DNA of 64,000 nt, taken from Rhodococcus sp. 14-1411-2a. GTDB lineage: Bacteria; Actinomycetota; Actinomycetes; Mycobacteriales; Mycobacteriaceae. Below the pieces are notes generated by a model, which had not been told where the DNA came from, did not search any database, and saw only the letters and a program-made list of their open reading frames with translations. Positions 36,994 to 45,612 of this stretch are shown here, in pieces. The first letter of the stretch is position 1, and every line of letters begins with the position of its first letter. Location: contig NZ_NPGA01000012.1 of NCBI RefSeq assembly GCF_002259485.1, forward strand, positions 210,263-274,262, in the 5' to 3' direction. The position numbers were made by a program, and so were the translations under genes.

Positions 36994-38285
36994 GCGCCGG
37001 TGACCCCGGCGATTCCGCTCTGCAACGCCGAGACGGTGGCAGCGGCATCCTGCGAACCGGCGAACGCAAGATCGAGTTGCTCCTTGAGAACCGGAATGAT
37101 CGCCGACATCGACGGCGACGCGACCTGAGCGGCATCCTGCGGCTGCACCGTAGTGGCCTGAGCTGCGAAGATCGGGGCCAGCTCCGACCGGATATCGAAC
37201 TCGAGGTCGGAGTTGAGCAGATCGGTACGCGTCGGCAGCAACGAGGCGGCCCTGCAGAAGTTGCGCATCTGTTCCTGCTGGGTGACGAACTCGAGGAACG
37301 ACGCCGCCAGCTCCGGCTGCGAGGTCTGCGACGTGGCGACGAGTGCGTTGCCACCGAAGTCGCCGCCGCCCCGGCGATCTCGGGGTGCGAAGGTGGCCGT
37401 CCAATCGAAACTGGCCGTCGCATCGGCGTCGGGCAATTGGAATGCACCCGACCACACCATCGCCACCGACTGCGAGAACCAGGCCTCGCTGGCGTAACTC
37501 GACGACGCGATGGTGTTGTTCGCCGGCACATAGCCGTTCGAGAAGAACGACGACGAGAATTCGACGGCTCGGCGCGCCTCGTCGGAGTCGATCAGTGGAG
37601 TCTTCTGGTCCTCGGCCAGGAAGGACCCGCCGGCCTGGAACAGCAGACTCAACCAGCGGGTGACGCCGTTGCCCTGCCAGTTGTAGGCCCACGGGTACTT
37701 GTCGGCCGGCAGCGAGGAACGCAGTCGGTCGCCGATCGACGCCAACTCGTCCCACGTCCAGGCGTCGTCCAGGCTTGTCGGAACCGAGTCGATACCGGCC
37801 TGCGACAACAGGTTTCGGTTCACCAGAATTGCCGAAGTGTCGGTGTGGTGCGGTAGGCCGTAGGGGATTCCGCCGTTCTGCACTGCGGCCCACGCTGTGG
37901 GCGTGAACTGATCCCGCGTGTCCGACGCCAACAGCGGCGACAGATCGAGCAATTGGCCGCGGCCGGCGTACGCACCGAACGTGTAGTACGGAACGCGGAA
38001 GATGTCGGGTGGATTGCCCGCCTGTAGTTGGGCGTCGATGTTGGTGAACATCTGCTCGTACGGCACCGCGTTGAGGGTGATCGTCGTCCCGGGGTTGGCC
38101 GCCTCGAACGCGCTGATCGAGTCGCGGAAGCCGGCCAGCTCGGCATCGGTACCCCAGGTGGTGAACGTGAGTGTGCCCTCGGTCTGCTGCGACGGGCTGG
38201 ATCTGACGAAGCCGCATCCGGCCAGCAGCAACGGCACTGCGGCGGCACCGGATCCGATCAGGAAGGATCGACGATCGAGAGGCAT
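36990..38285 (-). CDS. carbohydrate ABC transporter substrate-binding lipoprotein
   Basis: 431 residues. The N-terminus has twin arginines and a lipobox (RRSFLIGSGAAAVPLLLAGC), suggesting Tat export and lipid anchoring. The mature protein has the solute-binding family pattern, beginning GTLTFTTWGTDAEL and later TPTAWAAVQNGGIPYGLPHHTDT. First gene of the importer operon. The start at 38285 is chosen because the upstream extension lacks coding character and separates the signal peptide from the terminus. Confidence 0.9.
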   Translation of the reverse strand: MPLDRRSFLIGSGAAAVPLLLAGCGFVRSSPSQQTEGTLTFTTWGTDAELAGFRDSISAFEAANPGTTITLNAVPYEQMFTNIDAQLQAGNPPDIFRVPYYTFGAYAGRGQLLDLSPLLASDTRDQFTPTAWAAVQNGGIPYGLPHHTDTSAILVNRNLLSQAGIDSVPTSLDDAWTWDELASIGDRLRSSLPADKYPWAYNWQGNGVTRWLSLLFQAGGSFLAEDQKTPLIDSDEARRAVEFSSSFFSNGYVPANNTIASSSYASEAWFSQSVAMVWSGAFQLPDADATASFDWTATFAPRDRRGGGDFGGNALVATSQTSQPELAASFLEFVTQQEQMRNFCRAASLLPTRTDLLNSDLEFDIRSELAPIFAAQATTVQPQDAAQVASPSMSAIIPVLKEQLDLAFAGSQDAAATVSALQSGIAGVTGA

Positions 38286-38373
38286 TGCTGGGCTCCGTTC
38301 ATCGGCTGCCGGTGCGGCAGACCAACTGGTCCGCCGCAGGGTAACCACGACGGTCTGCGCCCAAACCCGGCCG

Positions 38374-39390
38374 TCAGCTTCGGTTGCGCCCGGTGTGGTC
38401 GTACTCGACTCGGTGTGCACCGTCGCCCAGGTCGTCGAGCAGAATCGTCGCCGCCACGGGGCGGCCAGGAGGTAGGAGCCGGACCGTCACCGCGCCTGCT
38501 TTGGCGGCATCGAGTGCGCTCGACGCGGCGGCCACGATGCGTTCTCGGGCGTCGTCGTCGAGAGCGTTCGGAGATCGGTCGTCGAGCATCATCACCTCCA
38601 CCCCGCGGGCCCGCGCAGACCTGGCCGCGCGAGCGAGATCGGGTCGCACCAGACCGCGGGCGCGGAGGGAATCGCGGAGCTCGGCTTCGAGGAGTCGACA
38701 CGCGAGGACTTCCTCCTCGGTGGGATCGGGGCCGTCGGCGATGCGCTGCAGCAGCGGACGGGCCAACGCGTCGAGACTGGCCAGACGAGCGTCGCGTTCC
38801 TCGAGCACGGCCGCCGCCGCGGCCTGGGACGCGATACGCACCGTCGACTGCTTGCGCAGCTCGAAAATTGCGGCGGCCAAGGGACGAATGGTGAAGGCGA
38901 AGAACGTCGCCATCAACAGCGGCGCGATGTTGATCGCGCTGAACGAGAGCCCGTACAGAAATCCCTGACCCGTCACCGCCGCCCACCCGATGGCCACCGA
39001 CATGGTCAGTGCCAGCCCGAGCCACGCGGCGAGTGTGCGACCGCGGACACACATGAAGGTGTAGATCACCACCGACATCCCCAGGGGCCAGGTCTGCAAG
39101 CTTCCGGTCAGCGGCACCGGCAGGACGGCGAAGACCAGCGCGGCTGCCACCGGGCCCGATACGGTCATCAGTGCGGTCGACTGCGCGGTCAGTGGGTCAC
39201 CAGGTGCCCGGAGCAGCAGGATGACCGCGGCCGAGAGTGCAAGCACAGCTGCGTACTCGGGCCACACTGCGGACACCCCGGTCAGGGTTGCGGATGCGCA
39301 CACCAGGCACGCGAGGATGAAGAAACCGGCAACCGCGTACGCCGCCGCCGACCTCATCGACAGCAGGTCGCGGATGTCCTGGCCGTTCAT
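38374..39390 (-). CDS. membrane protein, degenerate histidine-kinase-like partner
   Basis: 338 residues. About six membrane helices fill residues 15-170; a helical linker with AAVLEERDARLASLDALARPLLQRI occupies the place of a kinase dimerisation domain but lacks a clear phospho-acceptor His. The C-terminus resembles a worn-down ATPase domain without the usual N-box Asn or G-box. The start at 39390 overlaps the upstream kinase stop in an ATGA. It may bind or modulate that kinase; this is an inference. Confidence 0.7.
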   Translation of the reverse strand: MNGQDIRDLLSMRSAAAYAVAGFFILACLVCASATLTGVSAVWPEYAAVLALSAAVILLLRAPGDPLTAQSTALMTVSGPVAAALVFAVLPVPLTGSLQTWPLGMSVVIYTFMCVRGRTLAAWLGLALTMSVAIGWAAVTGQGFLYGLSFSAINIAPLLMATFFAFTIRPLAAAIFELRKQSTVRIASQAAAAAVLEERDARLASLDALARPLLQRIADGPDPTEEEVLACRLLEAELRDSLRARGLVRPDLARAARSARARGVEVMMLDDRSPNALDDDARERIVAAASSALDAAKAGAVTVRLLPPGRPVAATILLDDLGDGAHRVEYDHTGRNRS

Positions 39391-40571
39391 CGCTTCCACC
39401 CCAATCGCACTATGGTGCCTGCGCTGGAGGATTCGATCTCGGCCGACCCGCCGTCGAGTTGACGCATTCGGCCTTCGATGCTGACGGCGACGCCGAGTCG
39501 GTGGGGCGGCACCGAACGTCGATCGAAGCCGATGCCGTTGTCCTGAACGGTGATGCGCATCGACGACGGGGCCAGCTCCACGGCAACCGAACGATGTGAT
39601 GCCCTGGCATGAATTCTACTGTTGCGCAAAGCCTCTGCCAGTGCCGCGGCGATGGCGCGTACCGTCTCGGCCGGGTAGTGCTCTGTCCGCTCGAGCGCGC
39701 CCTCGTGCACGGTGAAGTCGATCGACTCGTCCACTGTCGTTGCGGCAGAACGAAGCTGAGCCAGAGTCTCGTCGGCCGAGAACGTCTCGGAGACGGTGCC
39801 GGTGGTCAGGTCATCGAGATGCAGCAGGGCCGAGCGCGCCTGACGGGCCAGGCTGGGCGTGCGGCCATGGCGGGCAACAGCGAGGAGAGAAGACATGACC
39901 TCGTCGTGGATCAGCGCGTCGAATCGTTCGCGCTCGACCTCACGCGCGGTGGCCGCAGCCGCCCGGGCCGCGTCGTCGTGTGTGGTCGAGATCGTCGCGT
40001 CGAGAATGCGTCCGGTGCGCACCGCGGCGAGTGTCGCGGCAACGAACACCGTGCAGAACATCATCGCGAAGAAGATCTCCGCAATGATGTTGCTGCGGGG
40101 GAACGGTTCTCGCACAGCCTGGTTGGCCAGCTGCACAAGAACGACGCTGACGCTCATGTGGATGAACGCCGGGACGGGGTGCCACACCGTGGCGGCGGCG
40201 AGTGCCGCCAGGCCGGGAAACACCGAGAGAAACGTCCCGGCTTGATCGAACGTCTCGCCGTCCCACGCCACCCACCACAGCACCGCCATGATCGGGAACG
40301 CCAACGCGGCCACGGAACCGGCAATGCGAATGACCCCGATGCTCGGGTGAAAGGTGGAGGCCGCGAACGCGAATCCGGTGCCGAACACGACCGCAACGGT
40401 GACCGGAGTCCACCAACCGGGAACCACCTCGCTGCTCCGTGCGATATCCGGGATCAACAGCAGCAGATAGGTGAGATAGCCGGTACCGACGAAACGGCCG
40501 AAGATTCTGATCAGACGGTCGGTCGAGTGGTGCGCCGCGTCGGTCGTACTCACCTGCTGCTCGTTGTTCAT
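39387..40571 (-). CDS. membrane sensor histidine kinase
   Basis: 394 residues. Six predicted membrane helices (about 25-195) are followed by a dimerisation helix with a candidate phospho-acceptor His in FDALIHDEVMSSLLA and a HATPase domain: N-box EALRNSRIHARAS, G1-box DNGIGFD, G2-like HRLGVAVSIEGR. The overall type is close to the NarL-partner kinases. There is no response regulator next to it. It is translationally coupled to the degenerate partner downstream. Confidence 0.85.
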   Translation of the reverse strand: MNNEQQVSTTDAAHHSTDRLIRIFGRFVGTGYLTYLLLLIPDIARSSEVVPGWWTPVTVAVVFGTGFAFAASTFHPSIGVIRIAGSVAALAFPIMAVLWWVAWDGETFDQAGTFLSVFPGLAALAAATVWHPVPAFIHMSVSVVLVQLANQAVREPFPRSNIIAEIFFAMMFCTVFVAATLAAVRTGRILDATISTTHDDAARAAAATAREVERERFDALIHDEVMSSLLAVARHGRTPSLARQARSALLHLDDLTTGTVSETFSADETLAQLRSAATTVDESIDFTVHEGALERTEHYPAETVRAIAAALAEALRNSRIHARASHRSVAVELAPSSMRITVQDNGIGFDRRSVPPHRLGVAVSIEGRMRQLDGGSAEIESSSAGTIVRLGWKR

Positions 40572-40604
40572 GCACCCCTCCCGGGAGAGGAGTGTAAACC
40601 AAGG

Positions 40605-41309
40605 TCAGGCGTGTTCGGTGCTGGTCTGCTGTGCCGATTCCCGCGCTGCCCTGATGCGGGAGCGTCGAACGAAGACGGCGATGACGACGGCGGAGATCGC
40701 GACGACTGCTCCGGCAGCGATGTAGGGAGCTGCGGTGCCGGGCATCAGGCCCTCGAAGAACAGGACGGCACCGAAGACGAAGAACAGGATGGCCGCGCCG
40801 TACTGGATCATGCGCTCCGGCAGGTGCTTTCCGAGTACCGCGCCGACCACGATGGCGAGTGCATCGGCAGCGACCATGCCGACGGTAGAGCCGATCCACA
40901 CGCCCACCCAGTCGTTGTCGGCGGCGAGAGTGACGGTGGCCAGCATCGTCTTGTCGCCGAGCTCGGCCAGGAAGAACGCCGACGCGATCGCGAGGAATGC
41001 GGATTTGGTGACCCGGGAGGCCTTCGCGCCCTCGTCGTCGGACAGGGAGTCGCCGCGTAGCGTCCAGAGGCCGAAGATGACGAACGCGATGCCGCCGACG
41101 ATGGAGATCGCCTCGGTGGGGATCGATACACCGAGGAAGTGGCCGACCGCGACCGAGACCAGGTGCACCACGGTGGTGGCAACGGTGATGCCGCCGATGA
41201 CGACGTACCACTTGTAGCGCAGGGCGAACGTCATGGCCATGAGCTGGGACTTGTCACCCAGCTCGGCGACGAAAATGACAGCGAAACTCAACAGTAATGC
41301 GGACAGCAC
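40605..41309 (-). CDS. TMEM165/Gdt1 (UPF0016) family manganese exporter
   Basis: 234 residues, six membrane helices in two homologous halves. Each half carries the family signature: ELGDKSQ near residue 16 and ELGDKTM near 116. Bacterial members export Mn2+, and eukaryotic Gdt1/TMEM165 exchange Mn2+ or Ca2+. The leader holds a yybP-ykoY manganese riboswitch, which fixes the likely substrate as manganese. Confidence 0.92.
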   Translation of the reverse strand: MLSALLLSFAVIFVAELGDKSQLMAMTFALRYKWYVVIGGITVATTVVHLVSVAVGHFLGVSIPTEAISIVGGIAFVIFGLWTLRGDSLSDDEGAKASRVTKSAFLAIASAFFLAELGDKTMLATVTLAADNDWVGVWIGSTVGMVAADALAIVVGAVLGKHLPERMIQYGAAILFFVFGAVLFFEGLMPGTAAPYIAAGAVVAISAVVIAVFVRRSRIRAARESAQQTSTEHA

Positions 41310-41336
41310 AGCGGACTCCTCGGTCGTCGACAGGAC

Positions 41337-41432
41337 CGAAGGTCTCGCCCACCGGAACTGGCCGGTTCAGGTGCCGGGTTGCATTCGAGCAACCAGTATG
41401 TCGACACGGTGATTGGGGGCTACTCCCCTTCG
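41337..41432 (-). ncRNA. yybP-ykoY manganese riboswitch
   Basis: On the minus strand the conserved parts of the class appear in order. GAAGGGGAGTAGCC comes first (41418-41431), then GTCGACATAC, then the closing GGGCGAGACCTTCGG. The terminal P1 stem CGAAGG / CCTTCG joins both ends. It lies 28 bases upstream of the Gdt1-type gene. The class senses Mn2+ and switches on exporters. The expression platform between the aptamer and the ATG is short, perhaps acting on translation. Confidence 0.88.
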
Positions 41433-41517
41433 CTACACACGACTGTAGGGGCGTCGTCGCGAATTGTCCAATGCGACAATAAGTTTGGGTTCCCGAAAAT
41501 TCGTGTGCGGACAGCGG

Positions 41518-42045
41518 TCAGGATGCGAGGAGCATCGCCAAAACTGCGGTGTCGGGATCGCTGATGGGATCGAGACCGACCCGACTGACCATCGACGTCA
41601 CGGTGCCGTCGGACTCCGCCTCCACCCAGGCCGCCCGATGGTCGAGTCCGAGATGTGGAAGGCCGGGGAGCAGAACGCAGCCGGACGCCGCGCCGACACA
41701 TTCCGGGAGTGTCGGTGTCGTCTCCGACGGTGGATGCAGCATCAGCAGCGCGGCAGGTTGATGCGCGGCGAACCGTCCGGGAGCCAATGCGAAGTCACCG
41801 ATCACCGGACCTTCGGCGACGACGAGACCGACCGTCCCCGGCGCGGGGTCGTCGGGCAATTCCTCACGTACCCCGAACACCGTCGACGTCGCCAACAGGC
41901 CCGGCATCGAGGCCACCCGCACAGCGAGGGCCAGAAACTGCGCCCATTCCTTGGTGGTGTCCGGCCAGCGCCCGGAAACAACGAATCCGCGCAGCAGACC
42001 GGCGGCATGAAACGGTGAAACACCGATGAGATCTCGCTCGTCCAT
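41518..42045 (-). CDS. conserved hypothetical protein (Rv3847-like position)
   Basis: 175 residues, mainly soluble, with hydrophobic patches (LLRGFVVSGRWPDTTKEWAQF) but no clear membrane helix. The ATG at 42045 follows GGAGGAACAA, a strong ribosome site. It stands immediately downstream of sodA, like the hypothetical Rv3847 of M. tuberculosis, which has almost the same length as I recall. Homology is inferred from position and size only. No function is known. Confidence 0.75.
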   Translation of the reverse strand: MDERDLIGVSPFHAAGLLRGFVVSGRWPDTTKEWAQFLALAVRVASMPGLLATSTVFGVREELPDDPAPGTVGLVVAEGPVIGDFALAPGRFAAHQPAALLMLHPPSETTPTLPECVGAASGCVLLPGLPHLGLDHRAAWVEAESDGTVTSMVSRVGLDPISDPDTAVLAMLLAS

Positions 42046-42175
42046 CTCGATTGTTCCTCCCAGACAGGTACAGGGCTCGAAGCCGGGTACACGACGTTGG
42101 GTAGGAAGAGAATGACGCGAAAACGGCTGGCACACAAGATGGGGAGAGTGCCAGCGAACTCCCTTCGAAGCGTGA

Positions 42176-42214
42176 ATGGACCACTGCACCCGTCTGAGCG
42201 GGGCAGTGGTCCAT
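42176..42214 (-). terminator. sodA terminator hairpin
   Basis: A perfect 12-base stem ATGGACCACTGC / GCAGTGGTCCAT with an inner CCCG / CGGG pairing in the loop, 34 bases beyond the sodA stop on the minus strand. No strong U-tract follows. Confidence 0.75.
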
Positions 42215-42247
42215 CGACGCTGTCGGTGAAGCCGGTGGTGCGAGGAC

Positions 42248-42871
42248 CTACGGGAAGATCAGACCCGGGGTCTTCGACGTTGCGGCCTCGAAACGAGCCT
42301 GGACGTCGGCCCAGTTGACGACGTTCCAGAACGCCTTCACGTAATCGGCCTTGACGTTCTTGTACTGCAGGTAGAAGGCGTGCTCCCACATATCGACCTG
42401 GAGCAGCGGAATGATGCCGAGCGGCACGTTGGCCTGCTGATCGTAGAGCTGGAAGGTGAGCAGCTTCTTGCCGAGCGAGTCGTAGCCCAGAACTGCCCAG
42501 CCGGAGCCCTGCAGGCCGTTGGCGGCAGCGGTGAACTGTGCGCGGAACTTGTCGAACGAACCGAACTGGTCGTCGATCGCGGCAGCGAGCTCGCCCTCGG
42601 GCTTGTCGCCACCGTTGGGCGAGAGGTTCTTCCACCAGATGGAGTGATTGACGTGGCCACCGAGGTGGAACGCGAGATTCTTCTCCAGCAGGAAAATGGC
42701 TGCATGATCGTCGTTGTCACGCGCGGCGGCGAGCTTTTCGACCGCGGTGTTCGCGCCTGCGACGTAGGTCGCGTGATGCTTGGAATGGTGAAGCTCGTTG
42801 ATCTCGCCCGAGATGTGCGGCTCGAGGGCGGAGTAATCGAAATCAAGGTCGGGCAAGGTGTACTCGGACAC
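42248..42871 (-). CDS. sodA: superoxide dismutase (Mn/Fe)
   Basis: 207 residues, the same length as M. tuberculosis SodA and very similar throughout. Metal ligands are visible: the His of ELHHSKHH (near residue 28), the His of [10 protein letters not shown] (near 76), and Asp and His of [11 protein letters not shown]. It removes superoxide; Mn or Fe use cannot be fixed by eye. The GTG at 42871 gives [13 protein letters not shown], matching the family start, with GGGA upstream. No signal peptide. Confidence 0.95.
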   Translation of the reverse strand: MSEYTLPDLDFDYSALEPHISGEINELHHSKHHATYVAGANTAVEKLAAARDNDDHAAIFLLEKNLAFHLGGHVNHSIWWKNLSPNGGDKPEGELAAAIDDQFGSFDKFRAQFTAAANGLQGSGWAVLGYDSLGKKLLTFQLYDQQANVPLGIIPLLQVDMWEHAFYLQYKNVKADYVKAFWNVVNWADVQARFEAATSKTPGLIFP

Positions 42872-43131
42872 GTGGTTCCCTTCTCTAACGACGCCGTACC
42901 CATCGTGTGATGCGGGCACGTTCGTCCTACTGCGGATCTTTCGTAGGGTTCAACCCAATCTCATTCCTACCCCCAGTGCAACAGTTGTAACCGAGATGCT
43001 TTTCTCGGAATAAATTCGTGTGAACGAGACAGGCAAATAATTCGGCTGTGAATCTGCTCCGAATATCACGAATCAGTTGCGGAGCGGCCGCGGATTGGTC
43101 CTACAGATGAACGGAACCTAAACTCGCGGGT

Positions 43132-44271
43132 GTGGAAGGGGACCGACCGAGCCAGAATACGGTCGACAAGTCCGCCGCCACGCAGCCGGTCGACGCGCCC
43201 CGAGTCCAGATGGACGGTGCCGACCTCCTCCGCGTCATCGCCGTCCTCGCGGTGCTGTACTCACACATTTCGTTCTATCTGCTCGACGACATCGGCGGTG
43301 GCTGGTGGATGATCGACGTCGTCAACACCGTCCTCATCGAGGACGCGGGCCTCAACATGCACCTCTCGTTCGTCGGAGTCAGTATCTTCATGCTGCTCAC
43401 CGGCCTGCTGATCACCCGATCCGCCATGCGGCAATCGCGTCGGGACTTCATGGTCGCGCGCCTCGCCCGCCTCGTCCCGGCGCTCTGGTTCGCCGTCGCC
43501 ATGGCCGTCATCCTGGTCAAACTCGGCCTCAACGGAATGTTCAGCGGCCAACCCGGCATCACCAACGGCGAAGCGTTCCTCAGCTTCTTCCTCGGCGGCT
43601 TCTTCCTGCGACCGGAAGTTGCCGTCCTCGGCGTCACCTGGACCCTCGTCGTCCAGATCGTGTTCTACCTCTACTGCATCTCGATGCGCGGAACGCTGAA
43701 CACCAGACCCATCGTGGTGCCACTCGTCGGAGCTGCACTGTGCGCCCTGGTGATCGTCTACAACCTCTACCTACCGCAGCCCTACACAGTCCCGTTCCTG
43801 ACCAAGGTCGCGGGCGTACTCCCCACGCTGTTTCTCGGCCAGATCGCCTACCTCGGATGGGCACGACTGATCACCTGGCGATGGGTCGTCGTCGGCGTCA
43901 TCGCCCAGATCGAAGTGATCCGACTCGCCATCGAAGTCCACACCTTCTGGATGGGCGACACCTACCTCTGGACACTGCTCGTCGTCACCGGAACGGTCCT
44001 GATACTCGCCCGATACAACGGACCCATCACCCGCTGGCCCGTCATCCGATGGATCGGCACCCGCAGCTACGCGATCTACCTGATCCACACCCTCGTGCTC
44101 TACCGCATCTACGCAACCGTCGAACCACACCTCGGCCCCAGCGCCGCCGTCCTGGCATTCCTGGCCGGTACCGCCGCACTCGCCGAAATCATGTACCGAT
44201 GGATCGAACTGCCCGCGGCACGACATATCAGCACTCACTACGCCCGCCTAAGCGCCCGATCCGCCACCTGA
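43132..44271 (+). CDS. acyltransferase 3 family membrane protein
   Basis: 379 residues with about ten membrane helices. The start of the domain reads ADLLRVIAVLAVLYSHISFYL (about 30-50) and the conserved R-R-x-x-R-x-x-P type segment is ARLARLVPALWF. The end IGTRSYAIYLIHTLVLYRIY is typical of acyltransferase 3 enzymes that O-acylate sugars, lipids or cell-wall polymers. The GTG at 43132 is the predicted start. It converges on the LLM gene; a long palindrome lies between them. Confidence 0.85.
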   Translation: MEGDRPSQNTVDKSAATQPVDAPRVQMDGADLLRVIAVLAVLYSHISFYLLDDIGGGWWMIDVVNTVLIEDAGLNMHLSFVGVSIFMLLTGLLITRSAMRQSRRDFMVARLARLVPALWFAVAMAVILVKLGLNGMFSGQPGITNGEAFLSFFLGGFFLRPEVAVLGVTWTLVVQIVFYLYCISMRGTLNTRPIVVPLVGAALCALVIVYNLYLPQPYTVPFLTKVAGVLPTLFLGQIAYLGWARLITWRWVVVGVIAQIEVIRLAIEVHTFWMGDTYLWTLLVVTGTVLILARYNGPITRWPVIRWIGTRSYAIYLIHTLVLYRIYATVEPHLGPSAAVLAFLAGTAALAEIMYRWIELPAARHISTHYARLSARSAT

Positions 44272-44275
44272 CCGA

Positions 44276-44347
44276 CCCCCTGGGTACTCAATGTGACATT
44301 CAGTGGACTTTTGGGCAGTCAATGTCACGTTGAGTGGACTCAGGGGG
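44276..44347. repeat. long imperfect palindrome between convergent genes
   Basis: Outer arms CCCCCTG (44276-44282) and CAGGGGG (44341-44347) flank inner arms ACTCAATGTGACATT (44286-44300) and AATGTCACGTTGAGT (44321-44335), which pair with one G-U type difference. The loop is 20 bases. Placement between two converging stops fits a bidirectional terminator; the length also fits a REP-like repeat element. Confidence 0.8.
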
Positions 44348-44363
44348 CGGGTTTCGGCGGGGG

Positions 44364-45335
44364 TCAGAGCTGCGGGAGAACTTCGGATGCGACGAGTTCG
44401 AGGTGATCGAGGTCGGTGAGATCCATGGTCTGCAGGTACACGCGGGTGGCTCCGACAGCTCCGAAGCGACCGATTTTGTCGACGAGTTCGGCGGGGCTTC
44501 CTGCGGCACCGTTCTCGCGTAGTTCGGATACCTCGCGGCCGATGGCAGCGGCGCGGCGTGTGATTTCTTCTTCGGTGCGGCCGCAGCAGAGGACGAGGGC
44601 GTTGGAGTACACGAGGGAGTCGGGATCGCGATCGGCTGCTGTGCAGGCTGCGCGGACGCGACCGAACTGTGTCTCGGTATCGGCCAGCGAGGCGAAAGGG
44701 ATGTTGAACTCGTCGGCGTATTTCGCGGCGAGTGCCGGGGTGCGCTTCTTGCCTCCGCCGCCGATGACGATGGGCGGGTGCGGCGTCTGCACCGGCTTGG
44801 GGAGCGCGGGGGAGTTCGTGACGGGGTAGTGCGTGCCCGCGTGTGAGAACGTCTCGCCGACGGGGGTGTCCCAGAGTCCGGTGATGACGGCGAGTTGCTC
44901 TTCGAGGCGGTCGAAACGTTCACCGAGCGGAGGGAACGGGATGCCGTAGGCCTTGTGCTCGTCCTCGAACCAGCCGGCACCGAGACCGAGGTCCACGCGG
45001 CCGCCGCTCATGGCGTCGACCTGGGCGACGCTGATGGCCAGGGGGCCCGGGTAGCGGAAGGTCGCGGAGGTGACGAGGGTGCCGAGCCGAATGGTCGAGG
45101 TCTCGCGGGCCAGCCCGGCCAGGGTGATCCACGCGTCGGTGGGCCCTGGGCCGCCGTCACCGCTCATCGCGAGGTAGTGGTCGGATCGGAAGAATGCGCC
45201 GTAGCCGAACTCCTCGGCAGCTTTCGCGACGCGCAGCAGGTCGTCGTACGTGGCACCCTGTTGCGGTTCGGTGAAGACGCGTAGCTCGATGGACGGGAGT
45301 GGAGCCTGCGGAACGACCTGCGGTGGGTTAGTCAT
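44364..45335 (-). CDS. LLM-class F420-dependent oxidoreductase
   Basis: 323 residues of the luciferase-like fold: FRSDHYLAMSGDGGPGPTDAWITLAGLARET, TATSFRYPG-type region RYPGPLAISVAQVDAMSGGRVDLGLGAGW, and the cofactor loop PHPPIVIGGGGKKR. Actinobacterial members of this type use F420 or FMN; F420 is the likely cofactor. Substrate unknown. It is alone on its strand; its upstream region holds the DnaA-box-like cluster. Confidence 0.9.
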   Translation of the reverse strand: MTNPPQVVPQAPLPSIELRVFTEPQQGATYDDLLRVAKAAEEFGYGAFFRSDHYLAMSGDGGPGPTDAWITLAGLARETSTIRLGTLVTSATFRYPGPLAISVAQVDAMSGGRVDLGLGAGWFEDEHKAYGIPFPPLGERFDRLEEQLAVITGLWDTPVGETFSHAGTHYPVTNSPALPKPVQTPHPPIVIGGGGKKRTPALAAKYADEFNIPFASLADTETQFGRVRAACTAADRDPDSLVYSNALVLCCGRTEEEITRRAAAIGREVSELRENGAAGSPAELVDKIGRFGAVGATRVYLQTMDLTDLDHLELVASEVLPQL

Positions 45336-45396
45336 GTTCGCCAGCCTAAACAGCGGCTTCGCAGGACCGCAGACGATGGCTGTGTCAAATCACCAT

Positions 45397-45515
45397 CGAT
45401 CCACAGGCCGAGTTGGTATTCAATACACCGGGGGACCGACTCGACGCTCTGACCTGTGGATAGAAACCGGCACAGACCCCGATTCTGTGGATCGATCTGT
45501 GGATACTGTGGATAA
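45397..45515. repeat. cluster of five DnaA-box-like sequences
   Basis: Four direct copies of TGTGGAT lie at 45455, 45486, 45498 and 45507; the last is TGTGGATAA, the exact complement of the classical DnaA box TTATCCACA. A fifth, in the other orientation (CGATCCACA), is at 45397-45405. The cluster fills a 277-base intergenic region between divergent genes. Confidence 0.7.
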
Positions 45516-45612
45516 CTTCTGTGACTGCAGTGACGTAGGTCATAGCGAGGTGGCGCTTCGGTCGCGAGGACACGGGTGGCAGCCCCGCGCGGACGCGTGA
45601 CAAGATCGAGGT

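Noticed and set aside
39609..41060. 483-codon plus-strand frame across the kinase and Gdt1 genes
   Set aside because: It spans two real genes and the gap between them and has no recognisable domain.
45397..45515. Reading the DnaA-box cluster as the chromosomal origin
   Set aside because: No dnaA, dnaN, rpmH or A+T-rich unwinding element is nearby; only the boxes are present.
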